Shown: positions 6,129 to 12,019, numbered from the stretch's first letter. The stretch: DNA of 12,019 bases from Actinobacteria bacterium UBA4719 (GCA_002404345.1 DHJN01000204.1:1-12019), one strand, 5' to 3'. Made by a program: numbers and translations. The notes: generated from the letters alone by a model not told the origin.

Positions 6129-6503
6129 TCACGTGCGGATGCGCGTGAAGCGTTGCTGTGCGCCTTGTCGTGACATGCCGAGTTGGGCACCGATGACCGA
6201 CCAGGATGCTCCGCGCTGGCGGGCTCTGGTGACGGCGGCGGCGAGGGTGGCCTCTGCGGCGCCTGCCTGCTGGTGGGCGGTGGCAACCCAAGCCAGGACA
6301 TCGAATGCCGGGCTGGGTGGTAGCGGGACCGGGCGTTGACCCTTGCCGAGGGTCGAACGGAGTGCGTTGCAGGACGCGCACAATGCGATGGCGCCGAGCT
6401 GGATGGTCGCGGTCAGTGTGCACCGGGGCCGGTGGGCGGGGTCGTCGGCGTAGTGGCAGCGCCTCGGGCTGTCAACGGGTTGTTGACGGCGGGGGCTGGT
6501 CAT
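6129..6503 (-). CDS. Four-cysteine, HTH-containing protein, last cistron of the IS operon
   Basis: A 124-residue protein whose ATG (6503) overlaps the istB stop as ATGA. The N-terminal half has four cysteines, C16, C28, C42 and C45 (the last two as CASC), suggesting a small zinc-binding knuckle. The C-terminal part, about residues 95-121 (GASWSVIGAQLGMSRQGAQQ), is a clear helix-turn-helix of the kind seen in many actinobacterial DNA-binding proteins. I do not recognise a named family. Position and overlap make it part of the IS transcript; it might assist target or end recognition, or regulate the operon, but neither is shown. Strong G/C third-position bias and the overlap make chance improbable. 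The stop lies 123 bp inside the left IS tip. Confidence 0.75.
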   Translation of the reverse strand: MTSPRRQQPVDSPRRCHYADDPAHRPRCTLTATIQLGAIALCASCNALRSTLGKGQRPVPLPPSPAFDVLAWVATAHQQAGAAEATLAAAVTRARQRGASWSVIGAQLGMSRQGAQQRFTRIRT

Positions 6504-7264
6504 GATGACGCCTGCTCTACTGGTCGGGGTCGTTTGCGCGGTCGGTAGCTGGGTCCGTCCATGAGGACTTGGTGGCTGGTGTTGATGAGCCGGTCCAGGA
6601 GCGACTCGGCTACTACAGGGTTGGGAAATAGGGCGTACCAGTCGGCTGGGGCCCTGTTCGAGGTCAGGATCAGCGGCCGGGACTGGGCGGCTCTTTCGGA
6701 GACCAGCTCGTACAGGTCGTCGGCTTGGGGCGCGGTGAGCTCACGCATGGCGAAGTCGTCCAGGATCACGACGGCGGGGCGGGTGTACTCCCGGAGCCGT
6801 CGTTCCCAGGTGCGGTCGGCGTGGCTGCCGGCGAGGTCGGCCAGGACCCGGCTGGTCTTGATGAAACGAACCTGCCCGCCGCGGCGAATCACGTTGTGTC
6901 CCAACGCTTGGGCGATGTGTGTTTTTCCGACGCCGGTGGGTCCGTAGAGAATGACGGACTGTCCTGCGTCCAGCCAGCGCAGTGCGGCGAGGTCACGTAG
7001 CGCGGCGGCGGGGACCTTGGGGTTGGCGGTGAAGTCGAAGGTCTCGATGGTGGCTTGTTCTTCGAACCGGGCCAGGCGTAGCCGGCGGGCCAGGGCTGCG
7101 CTCTCCCGGCGGGCGATCTCGTCCTCGCACAGCACCTGTAGGAAGTCCAGATGACCGAGCTGACCGGTGCGGGCCTGGGCCACGCGGGTGTCAAGGGTGT
7201 CGAGCATACCGGTGAGTTTCAGGGTGCGCAGGGTGTCGTGCAGGGCGGGGTTGAGCACGGTCAT
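6500..7264 (-). CDS. istB: IstB-like transposition ATPase
   Basis: A 254-residue AAA+ protein, the ATP-dependent helper of the IS21 transposase, related to DnaC and IstB; it selects target DNA and stimulates IstA. Walker A is GPTGVGKT (108-115), Walker B VVILDD (165-170) and sensor 1 LTSN (200-203); NPVVAESLLDRLI near 215-227 carries the family arginine. The N-terminal helical segment (1-90) matches IstB. ATG 7264 is chosen because it overlaps the preceding stop as ATGA and starts the conserved N-terminus; the frame upstream of it is antisense-like and Pro/Arg-rich. The stop overlaps the next start in the same way. All key residues are present, so the ATPase looks functional. Confidence 0.95.
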   Translation of the reverse strand: MTVLNPALHDTLRTLKLTGMLDTLDTRVAQARTGQLGHLDFLQVLCEDEIARRESAALARRLRLARFEEQATIETFDFTANPKVPAAALRDLAALRWLDAGQSVILYGPTGVGKTHIAQALGHNVIRRGGQVRFIKTSRVLADLAGSHADRTWERRLREYTRPAVVILDDFAMRELTAPQADDLYELVSERAAQSRPLILTSNRAPADWYALFPNPVVAESLLDRLINTSHQVLMDGPSYRPRKRPRPVEQASS

Positions 7265-7578
7265 CGGGGTTCTCCGATCAACTGGTGGGCGGTCAGGGCT
7301 GTGGCGGTGGGGATAAGGGCACGCAAGGTGATGACGTGCTCGCCCAGCAGGCCAGCGATCCACCGCACCCAGTCCTGGGGGTTGTCCGGGCGGATCATGG
7401 AGCAGGCGGCGAGCTCCTCGACGAGGTAGTTGTCGGCGTGGATCAGGAAGTCCTCGAGCACGACCAGGACACGGGCCAGGTCCTCGACGTCGGTCAGCTC
7501 ATCGAGGTTGGCCAGGGCGCCGTGGGCGGCTCCGCCGGCAGGGTTCGGCGCCGTGATGGGCGGAGGCTGGGTACTCAT
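7261..7578 (-). CDS. Unrecognised 105-residue protein between istA and istB
   Basis: This small cistron overlaps istA upstream (ATGA at 7578-7575) and istB downstream (ATGA at 7264-7261), so it is built into the transposition operon. After a disordered Pro/Ala-rich start (about 25 residues), it looks entirely helical and acidic: DELTDVEDLARVLVVLEDFL, then a second helical part with QDWVRWIAGLLGEHVITLRA. There are no cysteine clusters, membrane segments or catalytic motifs. Third codon positions are almost all G or C, as in its neighbours, so it is very likely translated. Typical IS21 elements have only istA and istB. I do not recognise the family; a bridging or regulatory role between transposase and ATPase is only a guess from position. 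Confidence 0.75.
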   Translation of the reverse strand: MSTQPPPITAPNPAGGAAHGALANLDELTDVEDLARVLVVLEDFLIHADNYLVEELAACSMIRPDNPQDWVRWIAGLLGEHVITLRALIPTATALTAHQLIGEPR

Positions 7579-9053
7579 GCGTGGGCCGCCCGGTTCGGTT
7601 CGCTGGAAACGCCGCTGGTGGTGGGTAGCTCCAGGACCGGTGCGAGGTTGCCGTTATCGCTGATGGTCTCGAACAGGGCTTGTTGGCCATGTAGGAACGC
7701 CGGGACCCCGCTGGCCGCACCGCAGTCGCTGGCGCCGGTGGTGGACTCGGTGCCGGCGATCAGGATGCCCTTGATGGTGCGGTAGGACGGGTCACCGACG
7801 GCGATCGCCTTGGCGCACGCCGCCTCCAGTCGGGCCGGGGTGTGCTTGTCTCGCAGGCCCAGGACGCCCTGTGCGGCGCGGAGCCGGAACAGGGCATTGA
7901 CCTCCAACAGGGTTGCGACGACCTCACAGCACGCCGGGCCGACCTGCTCGGCGGTCTGCCGGCACCAGGTCGGGGTGCGCATGTGGAACGCGATCCGCTC
8001 CGGCGGATAGTGCTCCACATTGGTGGCCCGGCCCCGCTGTCGTCGCACGTGGGTGGCAACGACCTTGCCCTCATGCACGACCTGGACCATGGTCGCGGTG
8101 GACCGGGCGTGGACCTGCTGGCCGAGCAGCCGCCACGGGACCGAGTACAGGGCGGGACCGACCTTGACGTGGATGTCGGGGCCGACCTTGCCGGTCGACC
8201 ACGTCGCCAACACGAACGGGACGGTTGGCAGCGCCCCCAACGCGGGGGCCTCCACCGCGGCGAACACCGCGGCCGGCGATGCTCCCTCCAGCGGCCGGCA
8301 CGACCGGGTACCGGCCACGTCCCGCGACCAGCGGACCGCATCGACCTGCATGCCCTCCAATGCGGTGAACGTCCGCCCGCGCCAAAAGGAGTCCCGCACA
8401 TACGGCATGGGGCGTTCCACCCGTGGTTTGTCCTTGGGTTTGAACGCCCGCGCCGGGTCGACCAGGGCCCCGTAGTGGGCGGCCAGCTCGGCGTAGGAAC
8501 GGTTGATCTTCGGGTCGTACAAGTCCGGCTTGTCCACCCCAGTCTTGAGATTATCCGGGACTAGACGCGCCGGGACACCACCGAAGAACGCGAATGCCTC
8601 GACGTGGCAACGGGTCCAGGCCTCCTGGTCCATCCGCAGTACCGGGCGCACGAACATGTACCGGGAACAGGACAACACCATCACGAACGCCTGCACCGTG
8701 TGCCTGCGGCCGGTAGCCGGGTCGGTCCACATCCCGAGCCGGCCGTAGTCGATCTGAGCCTCGCTACCGGGCTCGACCGGCCCAGGGCGCAGTACCCGCA
8801 CCTGCGCACGGCGGGCCTCCTCGGGTAGGTTCCCGCCCACCCAGCGCCGCATCGAGGCCACCGACGCCACCAACCCCTGCTCGTCGACCAGGCGCTGATG
8901 AATCGTGGACACCGTGACCCCGGCTGCCAGCTGGGCGGTGATGTAGTCGCGGTGCACCTCGATCGCCGGCCACGTCACCTGCCGCAGACCCCTATCGACC
9001 AACGCCGGGAACCACGATTGGGCCCGGGCCCGCCAGTCCGCCTCGGTCATCAC
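7575..9053 (-). CDS. istA: IstA transposase, DDE catalytic and C-terminal part
   Basis: The IS21-family transposase body, which cuts and joins element ends. The RNase-H-like DDE triad is complete: Asp102 (EAQIDYG), Asp167 (LVPDNLKTG) and Glu213 (KPRVERPM). Before it lies the second DNA-binding region (TVSTIHQRLVDEQGL, about 48-62); after it the beta-barrel region (KVGPDIHVKVGPALYSVPWR). The frame begins at GTG 9053 or ATG 9050, overlapping the stop of the upstream HTH ORF. In usual IstA proteins that HTH is fused; here it is in the frame one base off. Inserting one G near 9062-9065 would give a continuous protein of about 550 residues. The stop overlaps the next start as ATGA. It may be translated by reinitiation, or the element may be frame-broken. 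Confidence 0.9.
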   Translation of the reverse strand: MMTEADWRARAQSWFPALVDRGLRQVTWPAIEVHRDYITAQLAAGVTVSTIHQRLVDEQGLVASVASMRRWVGGNLPEEARRAQVRVLRPGPVEPGSEAQIDYGRLGMWTDPATGRRHTVQAFVMVLSCSRYMFVRPVLRMDQEAWTRCHVEAFAFFGGVPARLVPDNLKTGVDKPDLYDPKINRSYAELAAHYGALVDPARAFKPKDKPRVERPMPYVRDSFWRGRTFTALEGMQVDAVRWSRDVAGTRSCRPLEGASPAAVFAAVEAPALGALPTVPFVLATWSTGKVGPDIHVKVGPALYSVPWRLLGQQVHARSTATMVQVVHEGKVVATHVRRQRGRATNVEHYPPERIAFHMRTPTWCRQTAEQVGPACCEVVATLLEVNALFRLRAAQGVLGLRDKHTPARLEAACAKAIAVGDPSYRTIKGILIAGTESTTGASDCGAASGVPAFLHGQQALFETISDNGNLAPVLELPTTSGVSSEPNRAAHA

Positions 9054-9220
9054 CGGCGGCCCACCGGCACCAGAGCCTCCGCTACAACCGGGCCCAGGTA
9101 CTTACGTACCGTCTTGCGGTCCAAGCCCAAGCTGTCAGCAATCTGGGCCTGGGAACGGCCCGCGTACCAGTGCACGTAGATCTCGATCAGATCGATCATC
9201 TGAAACGTCCTCCTCGCCAT
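9050..9220 (-). CDS. IstA N-terminal HTH module as a separate 56-residue ORF
   Basis: ATG 9220, preceded by AGGAG, starts MARRTFQMIDLIEIYVHWY and continues with a helix-turn-helix (QIADSLGLDRKTVRKYLGP, about residues 26-44). This is the normal amino-terminal DNA-binding module of IstA, which binds the terminal repeats. The ORF ends with TGA at 9052-9050, overlapping the catalytic ORF start (TGATG). The expected fused linker would read VPGGPPVMTEADW, obtained by a -1 shift around 9065. No classical heptameric slippery site is seen there, so I favour a single-base deletion (or sequencing error) over programmed frameshifting. The TGATG overlap would allow reinitiation and two separate polypeptides. 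Confidence 0.8.
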   Translation of the reverse strand: MARRTFQMIDLIEIYVHWYAGRSQAQIADSLGLDRKTVRKYLGPVVAEALVPVGRR

Positions 9221-9231
9221 TGGGCTCCTGC

Positions 9232-9249
9232 CTTACCTCGTTGGGTAAG
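9232..9249 (-). promoter_or_regulatory. Leader hairpin upstream of the IS operon start
   Basis: CTTACC-TCGTTG-GGTAAG forms a 6-bp stem with a 6-nt loop just upstream of the AGGAG site of the first IS cistron (ATG 9220). It could modulate translation from transcripts entering from outside the element, but with only six pairs it could also be chance. Confidence 0.3.
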
Positions 9250-9305
9250 CAAGAGCCTGATTCGGTTGGAGGACCACACCCGGTAGGCCACGCACGTCGT
9301 CCCCA

Positions 9306-9386
9306 TGGGGAATTACGTGATCGCCGGGGTGGGGAATTACGTGATCGAGAACCCCTCAAACCTGGGGAATTACGTGATCGCTGACA
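9306..9386. repeat. IS right terminal repeats R1-R3
   Basis: The core TGGGGAATTACGTGATCG is found at 9306-9323, 9330-9347 and 9363-9380, followed by the tip CTGACA. Spacings are 24 and 33 bp. This is the istA-proximal end, which in IS21 elements usually carries the extra copy. Confidence 0.9.
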
Positions 9387-9391
9387 TCAAA
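9387..9391. repeat. Target site duplication, right copy (TCAAA)
   Basis: Exact repeat of the TCAAA at 6001-6005, directly after the element's terminal ACA. Confidence 0.9.
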
Positions 9392-9661
9392 GGCCTAGCC
9401 GTTGAGGTAAGCGAAGCCATCCGAGCCGGCACACGAGCCAAAGTCTGGGTGACACCCGTCATCGTGGTGTGGGGAGAGTTCGCCCAGGTGGTCGGCGGAG
9501 ACACGGTCAAGTTCGTTCATGGCGACGCTCTCGCGCGGTGGCTCAGAGATCAACCGGTGACTACCCACCCAGACCGTGTGGCACAGATCGCTGAGGCAGT
9601 TGCCAGCGCCTTGGCCGGGCTTGACGCGACCCGGCGGTGGTCGCCGTCAGTTCGCCCCTAG
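9392..9661 (+). pseudogene. 3' part of the IS-interrupted NERD-domain gene
   Basis: The second part of the split NERD gene, 89 codons plus TAG at 9659-9661. Joined to codon AAA at 6003-6005, it reads on without frame change: AHVK then GLAVEVSEAIRAGTRAKV, followed by WVTPVIVVWGEF and VKFVHGDALARWLRDQ. The conserved pattern of a strand (WVTPVIVVW), then VHGD...WL, is what follows the NERD core in actinobacterial relatives. No independent ribosome binding site or start lies at the junction. A frame opened by ATG 9305 within the IS end does read into this part, but it has no ribosome binding site. No degradation is seen apart from the insertion. Confidence 0.85.
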
Positions 9662-9858
9662 AGCTAACGGCAACCCAGAATCAGCGGTTACCCTGCGGCG
9701 GCTAGCCAGCCTCACGGTTTTCGCAAGCGGATCCTTAGCGGGACACCTGAGGTCCAGCCTCGCCTCATCTGAACGCACTCCTTTGGCGCGAGTTATGCGT
9801 TCGCCGCCGACGCGCACTGAGCGTCCGGATGAATCGCCCCTTGCAGACCCGCAGCCGC

Positions 9859-9896
9859 CTCGCCGAGCCTCGACATCGTGAAGCTCAGTCGGCGAG
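9859..9896 (-). terminator. Possible stem-loop after the PD-(D/E)XK-like gene
   Basis: CTCGCCGA (9859-9866) and TCGGCGAG (9889-9896) form an 8-bp stem starting 9 nt beyond the minus-strand stop at 9905; GAGC/GCTC inside can pair further. The loop is long and no T-run follows. It may separate this gene from the convergent NERD gene. Confidence 0.35.
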
Positions 9897-9904
9897 CCGC
9901 TGGC

Positions 9905-10354
9905 TCACGCGGGGAACATCTGTGGAGCTCTCGTAGCCAAGAGGTAGGTGTGCATCTGACCCTCATGTCGCGGCGCGGCCGCCCCGGGCAGCGAGGGTTC
10001 ACGACGCCAGTAGAGCTGACGGATGCCGCGATCAGAATGCTGCTGGGCCAAGCTCCGCGCTTCCTCAAGCGTGAAGAGCCAAACCGTGTCTGTGTCGAGC
10101 GCGGCGAGCGCGATCAATTGAGCAGGACAGTGATGCGGGAAGTACCAGCTTCGAGATAGCGGGCCACGCCCGCCTGATGGCTTTGGACCGAGGTTGGCTT
10201 TCACCTGCACAGTGCGGGCCGACTGGTCACCAGGGGCGTAGACCACAAGATCGACCCCAGCATCCGTGGTCAGCCGCGCACTGTCTATCCCGAGCTTGAC
10301 GAGTTGGTACTGCACCAACAACTCGCCGGCAGCGCCGATGTGCTGGGTGTTCAT
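9905..10354 (-). CDS. Small PD-(D/E)XK-nuclease-like protein
   Basis: A 149-residue protein whose first 55 residues show a PD-(D/E)XK core: GAAGELLVQYQLVKLGID (residues 7-24) with Glu11 on the first helix, then DAGVDLVVYA with Asp35, and TVQVKANLGP with Gln50 and Lys52. This E...D...QxK set resembles the group I intron-associated PD-(D/E)XK endonuclease family and related restriction or resolvase-like nucleases. The middle (SWYFPHHCPAQLIALAALD, then VWLFTLEEAR) fits the later strands of the fold. The C-terminal 35 residues look disordered. ATG 10354 is the only good start; a clear Shine-Dalgarno is not evident. It is alone on its strand, convergent to the NERD gene. Nuclease activity and target are inferred; a passive DNA-binding relative is possible. 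Confidence 0.7.
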   Translation of the reverse strand: MNTQHIGAAGELLVQYQLVKLGIDSARLTTDAGVDLVVYAPGDQSARTVQVKANLGPKPSGGRGPLSRSWYFPHHCPAQLIALAALDTDTVWLFTLEEARSLAQQHSDRGIRQLYWRREPSLPGAAAPRHEGQMHTYLLATRAPQMFPA

Positions 10355-10448
10355 GTCCGGAGGCTAGCCCCGCAACGCCACAAGTCCCAAGACCTGCCAT
10401 GAGCGGATCGGCAACGGGCACAGGTGATCAGAGACTGTCCTCGGCCGC

Positions 10449-10463
10449 CGGACCTAAGGTCCG
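10449..10463. promoter_or_regulatory. Short palindrome upstream of the PD-(D/E)XK-like gene
   Basis: CGGACCTAAGGTCCG is a perfect 7-bp inverted repeat around one base, about 95 nt upstream of the minus-strand start at 10354. It could be an operator or a small hairpin; there is no other support. Confidence 0.3.
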
Positions 10464-10617
10464 CACGCCGATCGTCCCGCGGGTCGACCTCGTCGCTCAC
10501 GCCAGGAAGAGAGCGGTCCTGATGTACTACGGCTCCTGCTACAGGAATGGTGCCGATGCAGAACTTCGAATCCTGGGATGTGTCTCATCGACTGCTAGCC
10601 GTTGGCGGCACCACAGC

Positions 10618-11052
10618 TCAGGACAGGGCGGCGAGTAGTTGCGCCTTCGGCTTGTTCGACATCCCGACCAGTCCCCGGGCGCGGGCCTCGGCCCGGAGCT
10701 GGACGAGGCTCCACGTCTCGTCCGGCACGGTGACACCGTCCACGGTCGTTGGCTCGGCCACCGGACGACCCGAGGCCGTCACTTCTACCGGCGCACTGGC
10801 CTGGACCGGTTCCAGGGCAGCAGATGCCCGGTCCAGCTTCTGATGCAACTTGTCGACCCGCGCCCCGGCCCGCGAGGCCGACGTCCTATGCGCCTTTGCC
10901 TCGGTCTTCCAGCGCTCCGCCCGGTCACTCGCCTTCGTCAACTTTTTCTCGGTCCTAGTCAGCTGACCACGCAGGGTGGATAGGCTCTTCTCTAGCTCCT
11001 TCTGCTTCACGCTGGACTTTTCGATCACGCGCTTCTGCTTCTTGCTGCTCAT
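10618..11052 (-). CDS. Coiled-coil protein with SAP/Rho-N-like C-terminus
   Basis: A 144-residue basic protein from ATG 11052; the frame extends 35 codons further upstream, but that part has no domain character. Residues 1-80 are rich in Lys, Glu, Gln and Arg with heptad-like leucines (KELEKSLSTLRGQLTRTEKK), predicting a long coiled coil. After a Pro/Thr/Val linker (82-108), residues 112-143 (WSLVQLRAEARARGLVGMSN then KPKAQLLAAL) match the helix-extended-helix pattern of SAP and Rho N-terminal domains, which bind nucleic acid. A role bridging or binding DNA/RNA as an oligomer is inferred. No Shine-Dalgarno is obvious before 11052. It is unlinked to an operon. The family is not one I can name. 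Confidence 0.7.
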   Translation of the reverse strand: MSSKKQKRVIEKSSVKQKELEKSLSTLRGQLTRTEKKLTKASDRAERWKTEAKAHRTSASRAGARVDKLHQKLDRASAALEPVQASAPVEVTASGRPVAEPTTVDGVTVPDETWSLVQLRAEARARGLVGMSNKPKAQLLAALS

Positions 11053-11157
11053 ATGTACCCGTTCGTCGGTGGCTGACTGAGGGCAAGGTTGAACCCCCAA
11101 AGATATCCCAGGGTGACAGCCGGGCGCCAGCCCGCAGCCCCTTCCATCGCACTTCAA

Positions 11158-11595
11158 CCGGTTGCGTCATGGGCGGTAAAAGGGCGGGTGTGGTCACTTT
11201 GTCAGCAGGTGCCGTACTTCCGGTTTGCGGGTGTTCGCTGAGCCTCGAGTGGCGGAGGCTCTGATTTGGCTGGTCCAGATGACGCGAGGCAGTCCCTTTG
11301 CTCGGTGCTGGTCGACGGCGCCGGAAGTCGCGTCCTATCGCCGCCAAGGACCGCACCCTCCAAGACCGTCCGGGCCCAATCAAGGAACCTGCCGCGGACG
11401 CGTTCGGCGGCTGATTCAGCCGCGCCAGGTCGGTGCGCTCGTCGTCGCAAGAGGATCGGCTTCTGCAATTCGGATGGCCGTGCGATCCAGATCGACGGCC
11501 GAGGCGGATCTGGACCTCATGCTCAATCGCATCGCCGCGGCGCAGGTGGTCTGCAGCGGCGAATACCCGCTGCAGCGGCCGGAACGTCGGCAGCC
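11158..11595. other. 438-bp stretch without a convincing gene
   Basis: Several frames are open on both strands, but each gives Arg/Pro/Ser-rich sequence without recognisable domains, and none has a good ribosome binding site. The right end holds a hairpin (11551-11575). It may contain the promoter of the coiled-coil gene, but I see no clear -10/-35 pair. Confidence 0.5.
11551..11575 (-). terminator. Hairpin after the right-edge gene
   Basis: CTGCAGCGG (11551-11559) and CCGCTGCAG (11567-11575) make a perfect 9-bp stem with a 7-nt loop, 20 nt downstream of the minus-strand stop at 11596. No T-run follows. Its place fits a terminator of the high-GC type. Confidence 0.55.
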
Positions 11596-12019
11596 TCAGA
11601 TGCTGAGCAGTCGGTCGAAGAAAGACCGGTACCGCTGAAGGGCGACGCGCAGGTCTTCGGTGGAGACGTTCTCGCCACGGGCCCACTGTTCCTCTAGCCG
11701 GGACCGTTCTTGGGTGAACGAGGTGGACAGGATCTGGATGGTTTCGACCACCAGATGGTCCGCCCTCTCAACGGCGGCGCGTGGGTCGTCGACGAACGTC
11801 GTCTGTGCGGAGTCCCACTGATCGCGTAGCTTCTCGCCGTTCTCTGCCGAGAACAGCAACGCACCGGGAGCCTCCGATATGTCGCCCTCTCCGGGCCGCT
11901 GAGTTGAGATGCTCGTGTCGGTTCGCTCGGTCGCAACAGTATCGGTGTCCGGCCGGGCAGGCACGTCATTGCGGTCACTTGCCTGGTCCTGTTGTTGCCC
12001 TTCGAGCCGGGCATCGGTC
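11596..12019 (-). CDS. Actinobacterial protein of unknown function, 5' end outside the window
   Basis: The frame is open to the window edge, showing 140 C-terminal codons; a GTG at 11964 is internal to it and need not be the start. The visible N-terminal part is hydrophilic, rich in Asp, Gln, Thr and Pro, and probably disordered. From about LLFSAENGEKLRDQWDSAQ onward it is helical: TTFVDDPRAAVERADHLVVE, then SRLEEQWARGENVSTEDLRV and ALQRYRSFFDRLL. This C-terminal pattern is common in uncharacterised actinobacterial proteins, sometimes with an upstream membrane or signal region that is not visible here. Function is unknown. A hairpin follows its stop. If it is an ordinary chromosomal gene, the right end of the integrated element could lie before it, but I see no second tRNA fragment. 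Confidence 0.75.
   Translation of the reverse strand, partial: TDARLEGQQQDQASDRNDVPARPDTDTVATERTDTSISTQRPGEGDISEAPGALLFSAENGEKLRDQWDSAQTTFVDDPRAAVERADHLVVETIQILSTSFTQERSRLEEQWARGENVSTEDLRVALQRYRSFFDRLLSI

Larger units (their letters stand above)
6006..9386 (-). mobile_element. Complete IS21-family insertion sequence, 3381 bp
   Basis: The element begins TGTGGACGATCACG and ends, read inward, TGTCAGCGATCACG, so both tips are 5'-TGT...ACA-3'. It is flanked by the perfect duplication TCAAA. It encodes IstA-type DDE transposase pieces and an IstB ATPase on the minus strand, plus two extra cistrons. All five reading frames overlap by 1-4 nt. The ends carry internal copies of the core CGATCACGTAATTCCCCA, two at the left and three at the right (istA-proximal) end, as known for IS21-type ends. 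It splits a NERD-protein gene exactly. The length is larger than the usual 2-2.5 kb, explained by the two extra genes. Activity is uncertain because the transposase N-terminus is in a different frame. Confidence 0.93.

Noticed and set aside
7265..7363. Upstream extension of istB
   Set aside because: The added residues are Arg/Pro/His-rich, overlap the coding frame of the small middle protein, and are not part of IstB; ATG 7264 has the ATGA coupling.
9050..9101. Programmed -1 frameshifting to fuse the IstA halves
   Set aside because: No slippery heptamer of the X-XXY-YYZ type is seen in the overlap and no downstream structure is evident; a one-base deletion or reinitiation at TGATG explains the arrangement more simply.
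10955..11686. Minus-strand open frame of about 240 codons over the right-hand gap
   Set aside because: It overlaps the start of the coiled-coil gene and the end of the right-edge gene in another frame, is Arg/Pro-rich and shows no domain.
1..12019. CRISPR array, rRNA or phage structural genes
   Set aside because: No regularly spaced 25-40 bp repeats, rRNA signatures or virion proteins were found; the only short regular repeats are the IS ends and the operator-like boxes.

Overview
This is GC-rich DNA with strongly G/C-biased third codon positions. Together with an F420-type enzyme set, a VapBC pair of actinobacterial type, a TetR regulator and actinobacterial-looking small proteins, it points to a high-GC Gram-positive (Actinomycetota). 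I cannot name the genus.

Layout. At the left edge lies a vapBC toxin-antitoxin pair on the minus strand, with vapC cut by the window edge. Next comes a 42-nt piece of a tRNA-Lys(UUU) gene on the minus strand (501-542). It starts in the anticodon loop and runs to the discriminator base, with no 5' half. That is what an integrase leaves at one end of an integrated element. By geometry the element should lie to the right, so most of the window is probably cargo of a genomic island. Short direct repeats that look like recombinase or repressor sites follow at 542-670. A DUF4143-type AAA ATPase gene (887-2167) comes next, then a mostly non-coding stretch with four TGAGACA-type boxes and a possible 33-residue ORF.

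A redox block follows on the minus strand: an SDR oxidoreductase, an NADP/F420-reductase-like protein, and the decayed 5' remnant of a luciferase-like (LLM) flavin/F420 monooxygenase. A divergent TetR gene borders it, and their shared intergenic region holds two copies of a 32-bp repeat with palindromic operators. The block reads as a TetR-repressed oxidoreductase cluster whose third enzyme has been lost.

From 5463 to 9661 a gene for a membrane-anchored NERD-domain protein is split by a complete IS21-family element (6006-9386). The element is flanked by a perfect 5-bp duplication (TCAAA), and removing it restores the NERD frame exactly. The IS is unusual. Its minus-strand operon has five consecutive cistrons, each overlapping the next by 1-4 nt: an HTH module split from IstA by a one-base frame change, the IstA DDE catalytic part, an unrecognised 105-residue protein, the IstB ATPase, and a 124-residue protein with four cysteines and an HTH. 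Its ends carry two and three copies of an 18-bp core repeat.

The right part holds, all on the minus strand, a small PD-(D/E)XK-nuclease-like protein, a coiled-coil protein with a SAP/Rho-N-like tail, about 440 bp without a convincing gene, and the C-terminal part of a protein of unknown function cut by the window end. No CRISPR array, rRNA, complete tRNA or integrase gene is visible. The strongest candidates for something new are the five-cistron IS21 element and its interruption of a NERD gene.
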